In this document: in pieces, positions 8,836-16,112 of the stretch
How the letters are laid out: the number at the start of each line of letters is the position of its first letter
Position numbering within the stretch: position 1 is the first letter of the stretch
NCBI GenBank assembly: GCA_937916515.1
Contig: CALFSX010000050.1
Coordinates: 1 to 36,850 of the forward strand
DNA from: an uncultured Planctomycetaceae bacterium
GTDB taxonomy: Bacteria; Planctomycetota; Planctomycetia; Planctomycetales; Planctomycetaceae
Reading direction: 5' to 3'
Length of the DNA: 36,850 bases
Position numbers and translations under genes: made by a program
Notes under the pieces: generated by a model
Told to the model about the DNA's origin: nothing
The model's database searches: none
Seen by the model: only the letters and a program-made list of their open reading frames with translations

Positions 8836-9070
8836 ACTTCTTAAAACAGCGAACTTGTTCACGTTGAGTCAAGTTTTTTGAGCGACGTAGTCGCGTTTCC
8901 GAGCGTCAGCTCGAATGGTCTGAGGCACTGCCTCGTTAGAGTCTTATCTGGAAATGATGCGAGCACGGTGCGCATGTTGCCCGCAGCGACAACGGAGCGG
9001 CTCGGCGATTCGAGCGTTCCACGTCTTTCTGCCAGCCACGCCACTGGGTCAAGGGCAACGCCCTTGTTAA
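8836..9070 (+). repeat. Dispersed hairpin-string repeat, copy A (full length)
   Basis: Longest plus-oriented copy of a non-coding element also at 10305-10427, 15485-15614 and, inverted, 23559-23793. It starts with GAACTTGTTCACGTTGAGTC and ends with the hairpin CAAGGGC-AAC-GCCCTTG. In between are short perfect hairpins: GCGAC-GTA-GTCGC, CGAGC-GTCA-GCTCG and GAGGC-ACT-GCCTC. Weak open frames across it are not considered genes. It separates the divergent aas and DCC-family genes and abuts the aas 5' end. Confidence 0.9.
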
Positions 9071-9446
9071 GTATTTCAGAGGAGGAACGCGCCAGAGTTT
9101 ACAAATGCCAATGAGTTCCTTCGCGTTAAACGGCACTCCTACCGGTAGCGAATTCTTAATTATTGAAGTTTTTCGGCAAATTCTGTCTCATTTGGGCTCC
9201 ACTGACTGCTTTCCCGGTCGGAAATGATCACCTCAATGAGGTGAACGGGAACTCACACCCGGAAAGCACCGAATGCAACGGATGGCCTGTTGGCGTTGAG
9301 CCGCAAAAACAACGGGAAGCGAGTGTTGTGTGTTTAACTTCACCGAACGGTGTCGGATTTCACGGTCAGCTTCGTTAAGCTTCTGGCTGATTGACGGCGA
9401 GCAGGCCGTAGGCAGATATCTTCAACGGAGATTTCAAAGAGACTCC
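9071..9446. other. Intergenic region upstream of the DCC-family gene
   Basis: No gene is supported. The one clear structure is a perfect dyad TCACCTCA-A-TGAGGTGA at 9228-9244, which could be an operator or a small hairpin. Promoters for the downstream plus-strand gene presumably lie here, but no convincing pair was picked out. Confidence 0.4.
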
Positions 9447-9869
9447 ATGGTTCAGCAACTTACAACAGAAGCTCCCGCTTACCCTGTCGTTTTTTTCGAC
9501 GGAGTCTGTGGATTGTGTAACCATGCGATCAATTTTCTGATGTCGAAAGATTCGGCGGCGGTGCTTCGGTTTGCTCCGCTGCAGGGCGAAACTGCTGCTC
9601 GGATGGTTCCCGACGAAATTCGCCAGTCATTAAACACGTTCGTGTTTGCAGACAGTGGTCGGCTGCACTATCGCTCGGCGGCGATGTGTCGAATTCTGAT
9701 GCGAATCGGAGGCCTGTGGGGATTTGGGGGAGCACTGTTGTGGCTGATTCCCTGGCCCCTTCGCGACCTGGGATATCGTTTTGTGTCAAAGGTGCGATAT
9801 CGCTTGTTTGGCAAGCACGAAGCCTGTCGACTTCCAACGGCCGCCGAGCGTGCTCGCTTTCTGGACTAG
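9447..9869 (+). CDS. DCC-family thiol-disulfide oxidoreductase (DUF393)
   Basis: 140 residues from the ATG at 9447. The N-terminal strand carries VVFFDGVCGLCN, the DxxCxxC signature that names the DCC family, with Cys-Gly-Leu-Cys in a thioredoxin-like position. Further family landmarks are LRFAPLQGE, the YRSAAM segment and the C-terminal RYRLFGKHEACRLP. The family is predicted to carry out thiol-disulfide exchange; substrates are mostly unknown. The frame is open back to 9330, but the upstream part has no family similarity. A small membrane protein gene follows 15 bp later and may be co-transcribed. Confidence 0.85.
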   Translation: MVQQLTTEAPAYPVVFFDGVCGLCNHAINFLMSKDSAAVLRFAPLQGETAARMVPDEIRQSLNTFVFADSGRLHYRSAAMCRILMRIGGLWGFGGALLWLIPWPLRDLGYRFVSKVRYRLFGKHEACRLPTAAERARFLD

Positions 9870-9884
9870 CGGTGATTAGTTTTC

Positions 9885-10277
9885 GTGGCTAACGTTTCTG
9901 ATTCACAGCAACTGTGCAGATGGTTAAAAGTATTCGCAGTGACCACAGATCAACCTGAAAATCTTTCACGGCAAACGATCGCGGCGAGCTCCGATTTTGG
10001 TGCTTCGGTACCAGTCGATGGAGACGTATTACGATCGCCGGTTGAGATTCAAACGTCTGCGAAAGAACGACGTCTAAGCATTCTTTTTTCCTGTGCAGCA
10101 TTCTTCACCAGCTACGTTATCACCGCCGGACCGGCCGCTTTCATTACTCGAAAGTTTGATCAGCCGATGTTCGAATCTATTGTGAAGGCAATCTACGCGC
10201 CGCTGATTCTGATCATCAAGCTGAAGATTCCAATCATTGCTCCTGCAATCAAGGCGTGGGTCGAGCTGTTCCGTTAG
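9885..10277 (+). CDS. Small hypothetical protein with C-terminal hydrophobic segments
   Basis: 130 residues from a GTG at 9885, beginning 15 bp after the DCC-family gene. No family is recognised. The first ~70 residues are polar. Residues ~75-90 (ILFSCAAFFTSYVITAG) and ~108-122 (IYAPLILIIKLKIPIIAP) are hydrophobic and could be two membrane passes. Placement right behind another gene on the same strand and the ordered hydrophobic pattern favour a real gene. No strong ribosome binding site is visible. It may be a planctomycete-specific protein, but this was not checked. Confidence 0.5.
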   Translation: MANVSDSQQLCRWLKVFAVTTDQPENLSRQTIAASSDFGASVPVDGDVLRSPVEIQTSAKERRLSILFSCAAFFTSYVITAGPAAFITRKFDQPMFESIVKAIYAPLILIIKLKIPIIAPAIKAWVELFR

Positions 10278-10304
10278 CACAAAACGCTGCTGTTGACGGC
10301 TGGT

Positions 10305-10427
10305 TTAGAGTCTTACTCAAGAAGATGCGGGCATGATTCTCGAAGCGACACCGGAGCGGCTCGGCGATTCGAACTTCTTACTTTTTCCAGCCAACCACGC
10401 CACCGGGTCAAGGGCGAAGCCCTTGTT
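10305..10427 (+). repeat. Dispersed hairpin-string repeat, copy B (3' half)
   Basis: Matches copy A from TTAGAGTCTTA onward, including GGAGCGGCTCGGCGATTCGA and the terminal hairpin CAAGGGC-GAA-GCCCTTG. It lacks the 5' part of the element (GTTCACGTTGAGTCAAG and the first three hairpins). It lies between two genes of the same direction. Confidence 0.85.
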
Positions 10428-10502
10428 GTGATGCACGTGGAGGCGGTTGCTGTTCTAATACGTCAAACACTTTTTTCCTCCGTTTGATGTGAGACGCTGA
10501 TC

Positions 10503-11219
10503 ATGATTGTCCATTCCTGCCGTTCGCAATGTATTGCTGCTGTTTTGTTGTTCGTCGTCAATATTGCTGGTGCCCAGGATGTGAAGCACGCTGAGATTGA
10601 TGGCACTGGACCGGGGTGGGTTTCGTTGGGCCAGGACGACTTCGAAAAAGTAAACAGCGCTGATGATACGTGGACTTTTAAAGGCGAAGAAATCCACTGT
10701 ACAGGGATCCCAGTCAGCGTGATGAGAACGAAGACGCAATACACGAATTTTGAACTGGTGTGCGAGTGGCGTCATATGAAGTCAGCCGGTAACTCCGGCA
10801 TTTTCGTCTGGACGATTCCTGAATCATTGGAACGACTAACGGGCCCCGGTTTGCCACATGGGATTGAAGTTCAGGTATTGGACCTTGGCTACAAAGAACA
10901 GTACGAAAAAGGTGGCCGAAAGGCTGACTGGTTTACATGCCACGGCGACGTGTTTCCTGTGGGGGCATCAAAGATGACGCCATTCGCTCCCGTAGCTCCC
11001 AACGGAACTCGCAGTTTTCCATCCAAAGAACTTAGTAAGGGGACTGGTGAATGGAATCATTACTATGTTCGAGCAATCAACGGAGAAGTGCGTTTGTGGG
11101 TGAACGGCGAAGAAGTGTCCGGTGGAACAGCCTGCAGCCCCGCGACCGGATTTCTGTGCCTGGAATCCGAAGGTTCACCGGTTGAGTTTCGGGGATTGAA
11201 AATTCGCCAACTGCCGTAA
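10503..11219 (+). CDS. Secreted DUF1080 (3-keto-disaccharide hydrolase-like) protein
   Basis: 238 residues. Residues 1-24 form a signal peptide ending VNIAGA-QD. The rest is one LamG-like beta-sandwich of the DUF1080 family. Landmarks are DDTWTFKGEEIHCTG, NFELVCEWRHMKSAGNSGIFVW, HGIEVQVLD, GEWNHYYVRAINGEVRLWVNG and FLCLESEGSPVEFRGLKI. Members are abundant in planctomycetes and are linked to glycan breakdown, some with hydrolase activity on 3-keto sugars. The exact substrate is unknown. It stands alone between repeat copy B and mscL. Confidence 0.85.
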   Translation: MIVHSCRSQCIAAVLLFVVNIAGAQDVKHAEIDGTGPGWVSLGQDDFEKVNSADDTWTFKGEEIHCTGIPVSVMRTKTQYTNFELVCEWRHMKSAGNSGIFVWTIPESLERLTGPGLPHGIEVQVLDLGYKEQYEKGGRKADWFTCHGDVFPVGASKMTPFAPVAPNGTRSFPSKELSKGTGEWNHYYVRAINGEVRLWVNGEEVSGGTACSPATGFLCLESEGSPVEFRGLKIRQLP

Positions 11220-11533
11220 CGCTCATTCACGGCGAGAGCCTTCGGCGGACGTTCGGTTTCAGCCGGCACGCTACCCAATTGACTGCAGCAATGTTGCACA
11301 AAAACGACTTTGTGCGTTATGCGAAAATGAACACTCGGCAGAACGATTGCTTCCAGGGAACTCAGCCACATCAGAAAAGTACCGAACTTACGCTACCAGC
11401 GCCCTGAATTCGGTGCTTTGGGGCAGAGTCAAGATAATTCGAGGCATATGGCACAGTTATTGTATAAGACGTGCGGCACGGGCGCGGCTGTTGCGCCCAT
11501 CATCCCCTGTTTTGTATTTAGGATATTGGGCTA
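11220..11533. other. Intergenic region between the DUF1080 gene and mscL
   Basis: No gene, repeat or clear terminator was seen. It presumably holds the mscL promoter; a TATAAG at 11463-11468 is a possible -10, but no good -35 was found. Confidence 0.35.
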
Positions 11534-11974
11534 ATGGGTCTTATTAAAGAGTTCAAAGATTTCGCGATGAAGGGCAACGTTGTCGACATGGCTGTCGGCA
11601 TTATTATTGGAGTTGCCTTTGGAAAGATTGTCAGCTCGCTGGTAAGCGACGTGATCATGCCTCCCATCGGCAAACTTGTTGGTGGTGTGAATTTTTCTGA
11701 GCTTAAGTATTCTCTTGGAAAGACAGTCGAGAAAGTTGAAGTGAATGGAAAAATGACGGAGGAGGTCAAAGAGGCTTTCATCAATTACGGTTCGTTCCTT
11801 CAAACTGTATTTGACTTCTTGATTGTTGCCGTCGCCGTTTTTGCGATGATCAAGGTCATGAGCATGGCTCAATCGTTGGCGATTAAGGAAAAGGCCGCTG
11901 AACCGGCAGCCCCACCGCCAATTCCTGAAGACATTCAGTTGCTTTGCGAAATTCGTGATGCACTTGCCAAATAG
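11534..11974 (+). CDS. mscL: Large-conductance mechanosensitive channel MscL
   Basis: 146 residues, normal length. The amphipathic N-terminus MGLIKEFKDFAMKGNVVDMA leads into TM1 (VGIIIGVAFGKIVSSLVSDVIMP). A periplasmic loop (residues ~50-85) precedes TM2 (FLIVAVAVFAMIKVM), and the C-terminal helix ends DIQLLCEIRDALAK. These are diagnostic for MscL, the pentameric pore that opens under high membrane tension to vent solutes during hypo-osmotic shock. AGGA lies about 12 nt before the ATG. It converges with an mscS gene across a shared terminator. Confidence 0.95.
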   Translation: MGLIKEFKDFAMKGNVVDMAVGIIIGVAFGKIVSSLVSDVIMPPIGKLVGGVNFSELKYSLGKTVEKVEVNGKMTEEVKEAFINYGSFLQTVFDFLIVAVAVFAMIKVMSMAQSLAIKEKAAEPAAPPPIPEDIQLLCEIRDALAK

Positions 11975-12027
11975 TTGATGTGTCACAGCTGACACAATGA
12001 CACCGCAGTTTTCATTCTGCCAATGCA

Positions 12028-12060
12028 AAAGCCCCGAACCTGAAAAAGGTTCGGGGCTTT
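12028..12060. terminator. Bidirectional terminator between mscL and mscS
   Basis: Perfect 14-bp stem AAAGCCCCGAACCT / AGGTTCGGGGCTTT with a 5-nt loop. The A-run before and T-run after the GC stem allow function in both directions, for mscL (+) and mscS (-). Confidence 0.85.
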
Positions 12061-12086
12061 AGCTGTTTGGGGCTCTGAGGTGCTTC

Positions 12087-12989
12087 TTAGGCGGCCTTGT
12101 TCTTTGCCACAAGATTCTGCATGTTCGGCACATGGATGTCCATCTGAGGAAACGGAATGCCAATTCCTGCATTATCCAGATGATTCTTGACGGCTTCCGT
12201 CAACGCTTCACTGACGGGCCAGTAGTTTTCTGCATTCGTCCAGAATCGTACGGTCCAGTTAACGCTGGATTCACCAAGGTTACCAAGCACAACCTGAAAG
12301 CCGCGACCTTCGCCGATAACAAGATTGCTTTGAAGTGATTCCGCTGCCTGTTCCAGGACTGTGCGAGTGTGTCGAATGTCTGCGCTGTATTCGCAACCGA
12401 CTGATACATCAACTCGGCGATGTTTGTGGTGAGACGTGTTTTCAATCGTTCCAGAAGTGATTGCTGAATTGGGAACGATGATTCGTCGGTTATCAGGTGT
12501 GTCCAGCGTTGTGGTGAACAGGTCGATCTCGTTCACTTTGGCTTTGACACCAGCTGCCTGAATGACGTCACCAACCTTGAATGGTCGAAACACCATCAGC
12601 ATGATTCCGGCGGCGAAATTCCCCAGCGTGCCTTGAAACGCCATGCCAATGGCAAAGCCGGCTGATGCCAGAATTGCGGCAAAGCTGGCGACCTGAAATC
12701 CAAACTTGCCCATCACTGCGACCAGAATGCTGATCATGATGGAGTAGTAAACCATCTTGCCGACAAAACGTCCCAGCGTTTCGTCAACGCGTTTGCGAAT
12801 TGGTGCGCTGACCATTCGGCCGACGAACTTAGCAACCAGATAGCCCACAAACAGCAACAGCAACACGCCAACTGCTGGCACCAGATAGTTTTCCAGCAAC
12901 GGCCAGACCTTCTGCAGGTCTCCCTTTGTCAAGCCGTCCAGGGCGGCGTTGACATCTTTGCTGGCCTGGTCGGCAACTTTCTGAACCAC
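12087..12989 (-). CDS. mscS: Small-conductance mechanosensitive channel MscS
   Basis: 300 residues from the GTG at 12989. A short N-terminal segment precedes TM1 (YLVPAVGVLLLLFVGYLVAKF). TM2 is YYSIMISILVAVMGKFG, and pore helix TM3 contains FAAILASAGFAIGMAFQGTLGNFAAGIMLM, the Ala/Gly-packed helix of MscS. The cytoplasmic beta domain follows (FKVGDVIQ, NRRIIVPNSAI), with a C-terminal FPQMDIHV close. Start assignment is uncertain. A well-placed Shine-Dalgarno serves an ATG 33 nt upstream (13022) that is immediately followed by TAA in the same frame, so translation from there would end at once. The GTG itself has no good Shine-Dalgarno. Confidence 0.9.
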   Translation of the reverse strand: MVQKVADQASKDVNAALDGLTKGDLQKVWPLLENYLVPAVGVLLLLFVGYLVAKFVGRMVSAPIRKRVDETLGRFVGKMVYYSIMISILVAVMGKFGFQVASFAAILASAGFAIGMAFQGTLGNFAAGIMLMVFRPFKVGDVIQAAGVKAKVNEIDLFTTTLDTPDNRRIIVPNSAITSGTIENTSHHKHRRVDVSVGCEYSADIRHTRTVLEQAAESLQSNLVIGEGRGFQVVLGNLGESSVNWTVRFWTNAENYWPVSEALTEAVKNHLDNAGIGIPFPQMDIHVPNMQNLVAKNKAA

Positions 12990-13037
12990 TTCTTCGGGGG
13001 CGGCTTCCTGAAAGAATTACATTTTGGACTCCTGAAT
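12990..13037 (-). promoter_or_regulatory. Start-stop (AUG-UAA) with strong Shine-Dalgarno upstream of mscS
   Basis: Minus strand reads AGGAG, 7 nt, ATG (13022-13020), TAA (13019-13017), then eight further in-frame sense codons (FFQEAAPEE) leading straight into the mscS GTG. The codons after the stop look like normal mscS N-terminal sequence. Either the second codon has mutated to TAA or this is a minimal ORF controlling mscS by reinitiation. Confidence 0.6.
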
Positions 13038-13452
13038 AACACATCATCTTGAAATAAATTGCTGCTCACCTGTTGTGGCAGACGTAAACCGGCCCTGATC
13101 GCCAGCTTCAGCTGGTGATCAGAGAAATCTATTCAGCATCTGCAAATGCTGACAGGGCAGGTTCTGTTGTACCGGATGGTCGCTGAGATGTGCCTCGTCT
13201 GCCGGATTCACGCTGCTGTGATCTTCACCGAACAGCAGTTGCTGCGGCAGAATTTGCCGCTTCCTGAACGTTGGCGTGCGGAATAATCCCAGCGTTTTGC
13301 GGTCGTGTTGCGCCGGCTGTAATAGTTGTGTGGCTGGTTCTGAGATAAACGGTCATCGCAGTCATGCACTCTTTACGTTTGCTTGCGATCGTGGGTGTTG
13401 TGGGTCGATTGCTGAATTGTTCGAATGTGCTTCATTCACCGCTGAGCAAAAG
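13038..13452. other. Intergenic region between divergent mscS and porin genes, with hairpin 13095-13122
   Basis: No gene is supported. A 12-bp hairpin CTGATCGCCAGC-TTCA-GCTGGTGATCAG (one G-U pair) lies at 13095-13122, without a U-tract, so it is more likely a leader structure or small palindrome than a terminator. Divergent promoters are expected here but were not identified. Confidence 0.45.
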
Positions 13453-13505
13453 ATGGCAGCTATGAATTTTCAGGTTCTACTTCACGGTGTTTGCCTTGGC
13501 ATTTT
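13453..13505 (+). other. Out-of-frame signal-peptide start of the porin gene
   Basis: From ATG 13453 or 13462 the plus strand reads MNFQVLLHGVCLGI, the start of a signal peptide. It then runs out of frame with the porin body. Adding one T in the TTTT run at 13502-13505 joins it to FTIAITVAQA-QQ, which completes a hydrophobic core and an AxA cleavage site. The pieces together make a canonical signal peptide; neither piece does alone. Confidence 0.65.
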
Positions 13506-15407
13506 ACGATTGCCATCACGGTGGCTCAGGCCCAGCAACCGACCTGGCCAATTCGTACTAAGTCTGTGTCGATGACGGCGTCCGCATTGCCGCCGTCAGT
13601 TGGTAGACATGCAGGGTTATCAGGTTGGGATCAAACTCCGTTAGCTGCTCAGCAACGCTATCGAAGTCCCTTTGAAACCGGGGCGATCGAGCCTGGTCCG
13701 TGGCGCCCGAGTTTGTTTGTCGATGCAGCTCAGCCTTTGCTTAGTCAGCCTGATTCAGGTACGCACTCATTTGCGTATGGTCATGTTGACGTTCCGAACG
13801 GTTTACCGTCGGGGGAACGGCAGTATCAGTTGGCTGGCCCCGGTCATTCTCTGTCGCCGCCAATGCAGATGTACGGCACTTCACCGGATCTGTATGTTCC
13901 GCCGACAGGTCATGCCGCGGAAGCAGCAATCAACTATGCACCCACACCGCCGGAGGCATATCTTCAGCCTAATTCAGAGTTGTCGTATTCGTCACCATAT
14001 CTGCAGCCGCAAACGGGGCAGTCGCATGGAGTCGTTGCAGCGGATTCGTGTGGTTCTGTTGGTGTCTGTGCTGAAGGATGTCGTGATGCAGCTTCGTCTT
14101 GCGCGACGTTGTCGCCTTCCTGGATACCCGACGAATTGTTACCAATGATGAAGAATCAGCAGCGAGGCGGTTTAAGATCTTCATTTGGAGGTGAACTGCG
14201 TTACCGGTTTATGGATGAATCCAATCGGTTGAGACCTCCGGGGCCAGGTAATTCCAACTATAACCTATGGCGATTTACTCCGTATATTTCGATCACCGCA
14301 GCGGAGCGAGTCACCGTATTCGCTCAGGGAATTGATGCATCTGCCTTCGGCTATGACGCACCGTATTCGCCTGTGGGAATCGACGTCAATCGGTCTGATC
14401 TGTTGCGGGCTTATGTTGAGCTGAAAATTACAGACCGTCTGTCTTACCGCTATGGACGGCAGTTCCTGAGCTACGGTTCGCAACGATTGCTGTCTCCGTT
14501 GGCCTGGGGGAATACTTATCGCAACTTCGAAGGACATAAAGTTCGGTTTGAAGGCGATGATTGGGATGTTGATCTGTTCACAATGAACAGCGTCAACGCG
14601 GCGGCCGGAAATGTTTTCAGGCCAACGGGGTTTGATACCCCGAATGCTGATCGACGAATTTCCGGAGCCTACACTTCGTATAAAGGGTTGAAGAACAGTA
14701 CCGTGGATCTGTATTGGATGTGGCTGGACAATCAAAACGACGATCCCGCTCAGCATGATGGGAATCGCCATACGGTTGGGATGCGTTGGGCCGGTAAGCT
14801 GCCAGTTATGGAGTGCCAGCAGAATTCCCCGTTTTGGTCGTGGGATGTTGAAGGTGCCTACCAGTTTGGTCGCGATGACTTCGGCACTGGCCGAAATCTA
14901 ACTGTGAATGCAGGCTTTGTGGCAATGGAAACTGGCTACACGGCCAGCGATTTGCCGTGGTCACCTTCATTTGCGAGCATCTTTCACTGGGGCTCTGGGG
15001 ATAACAACCCCAATGACGGTCAGGACAATACCGTGTCTACTTTGTACCCGCTGGGGCATAGTTACTGGGGATTGATTGATAATCTCAACGGGCAAAACCT
15101 AATTGATTACGGACTGCGCGGCGGATTCAAGCCGACAGAGCGGTTATCGTTTTCAACGACCGTTCATTGTTTCGATAGAGCCTCGCAAAACGATTCCGTC
15201 TACAACGTTGCTGGAGTTCAATATGCCACCGGTGCTCCAGGGCGGAATATCGGAGTTGAGTCCGATTTTGTTGGAACCTGGGACGTGTCCAAAGCGTTTC
15301 AGGTTCAGGTTGGCTATTCGTGGTTCGGCTATGGAACGGCAATCGATAACAGTAGCCCGCGAGACGATGCGGAACAGTTTTGGGTGATGAGCACACTGCG
15401 GTTTTAG
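13491..15407 (+). CDS. Alginate-export-type outer-membrane porin (frameshifted signal peptide)
   Basis: 638 residues in this frame from a TTG. The first ~235 residues are Pro/Ser/Gln-rich, with a short Cys-rich piece (CGSVGVCAEGC). From ~245 the chain is a beta-barrel of the alginate export type: FGGELRYRFMDESN, LRAYVELKITDRLSYRYGRQ, FLSYGSQRLLSPLAWGNTYR, and a barrel-closing strand ending FWVMSTLRF. The terminal Phe is the classic outer-membrane targeting residue. It would sit in the outer membrane as a porin for large or anionic sugars; the substrate is unknown. The in-frame TTG start gives a poor signal peptide; a better one begins at 13462 in another frame (see the separate entry). Confidence 0.8.
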   Translation: MPWHFTIAITVAQAQQPTWPIRTKSVSMTASALPPSVGRHAGLSGWDQTPLAAQQRYRSPFETGAIEPGPWRPSLFVDAAQPLLSQPDSGTHSFAYGHVDVPNGLPSGERQYQLAGPGHSLSPPMQMYGTSPDLYVPPTGHAAEAAINYAPTPPEAYLQPNSELSYSSPYLQPQTGQSHGVVAADSCGSVGVCAEGCRDAASSCATLSPSWIPDELLPMMKNQQRGGLRSSFGGELRYRFMDESNRLRPPGPGNSNYNLWRFTPYISITAAERVTVFAQGIDASAFGYDAPYSPVGIDVNRSDLLRAYVELKITDRLSYRYGRQFLSYGSQRLLSPLAWGNTYRNFEGHKVRFEGDDWDVDLFTMNSVNAAAGNVFRPTGFDTPNADRRISGAYTSYKGLKNSTVDLYWMWLDNQNDDPAQHDGNRHTVGMRWAGKLPVMECQQNSPFWSWDVEGAYQFGRDDFGTGRNLTVNAGFVAMETGYTASDLPWSPSFASIFHWGSGDNNPNDGQDNTVSTLYPLGHSYWGLIDNLNGQNLIDYGLRGGFKPTERLSFSTTVHCFDRASQNDSVYNVAGVQYATGAPGRNIGVESDFVGTWDVSKAFQVQVGYSWFGYGTAIDNSSPRDDAEQFWVMSTLRF

Positions 15408-15440
15408 CCGGAACGCCGGTTCGTATGCATCAACGAATAA

Positions 15441-15464
15441 GGGCGTTCGATTGCTCGAACGCCC
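15441..15464. terminator. Hairpin terminator-like structure after the porin gene
   Basis: Perfect 10-bp stem GGGCGTTCGA / TCGAACGCCC with loop TTGC, 33 bp after the porin stop. No U-tract follows on either strand, so termination strength is uncertain. Confidence 0.5.
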
Positions 15465-15484
15465 TGCGTTGACATCTGCATAAG

Positions 15485-15614
15485 ATTTCTTAATGCATCG
15501 AACAAGTTCACGTTGAGTCAAGTTTGCCTGAGCGACAACGGAGCGACTCGGCGATTAGAGCGTTCTATGTCTTCCAGACATCCACGCCACCGGGGCAAGG
15601 GCGAAGCCCTTGTT
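15485..15614 (+). repeat. Dispersed hairpin-string repeat, copy C (internally deleted)
   Basis: Begins like copy A (GAACAAGTTCACGTTGAGTC at 15500) and ends like it (CAAGGGC-GAA-GCCCTTG). About 104 bp of the middle are missing. The junction reads TGAGCGACAACGG, which joins copy A's TGAGCGAC to its AGCGACAACGG. It sits between the convergent porin and YHS-like genes. Confidence 0.85.
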
Positions 15615-15626
15615 GGGCTGAATTGA

Positions 15627-16112
15627 CTACTCAGCTTTCTTCTTAACTGCTTTGAAGCCTTTATCAAATGCTTCTGTGCCGAAGATCATGGCAACCTGTT
15701 CATCGCCCTTGGCCGCTTCGGCCTTGGTTTTGCATTTATCACAGCAGAATTTCACCATCACGCCGCTAACTTTGGTCTTCTGTTCCTTGTCGATTGCACC
15801 GCCCGACAATGGACACTTCGCCTGTCGAAACTGCTTCGTAACAACCAGCTGATGGTTTGCCTTTGTGGCAAAAGCAGTTGAGTCCTTTTCCATTTTGGCT
15901 TTGCACGCATCACAGCAAACGTAAACGTTTGCATCTTTGTAGGATACAGTTTTTGCATCCGCGATCTTGATTTCCTTGCCAGCAACCGGGCAGTTAACAG
16001 TTGTTACCTCTTTTGCCTTTGCTTTTGGCTTTTCATCTTCTGCATTGCCAGCAGCGACAACAAAGCCCAATGCGGCAACAGCGGTCAGTAGCGTCAGGAT
16101 AGAGTGTTTCAT
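15627..16112 (-). CDS. Secreted protein with two YHS-like Cys motifs (putative metal binding)
   Basis: 161 residues from the ATG at 16112 (MKHSILTLLTAVAALGF), giving a signal peptide cleaved near VVAAGNA. A Lys-rich linker follows. Then come two copies of a ~60-residue module. The first has VNCPVAGKEI and YVCCDACKAKM; the second has AKCPLSGGAI and KFCCDKCKTKAE. The spacing CPxxG...CCDxC resembles YHS/TRASH-type domains, which bind metals such as copper. Binding is inferred only. The product should be periplasmic or secreted. A longer in-frame start at 16178 would place the signal peptide internally and is rejected. Confidence 0.8.
   Translation of the reverse strand: MKHSILTLLTAVAALGFVVAAGNAEDEKPKAKAKEVTTVNCPVAGKEIKIADAKTVSYKDANVYVCCDACKAKMEKDSTAFATKANHQLVVTKQFRQAKCPLSGGAIDKEQKTKVSGVMVKFCCDKCKTKAEAAKGDEQVAMIFGTEAFDKGFKAVKKKAE

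Noticed and set aside
8878-9114. Open frame over repeat copy A
   Set aside because: It translates hairpin-rich repeat sequence (SDVVAFPSVSSNGLRHC...). Parallel spurious frames occur in copy D.
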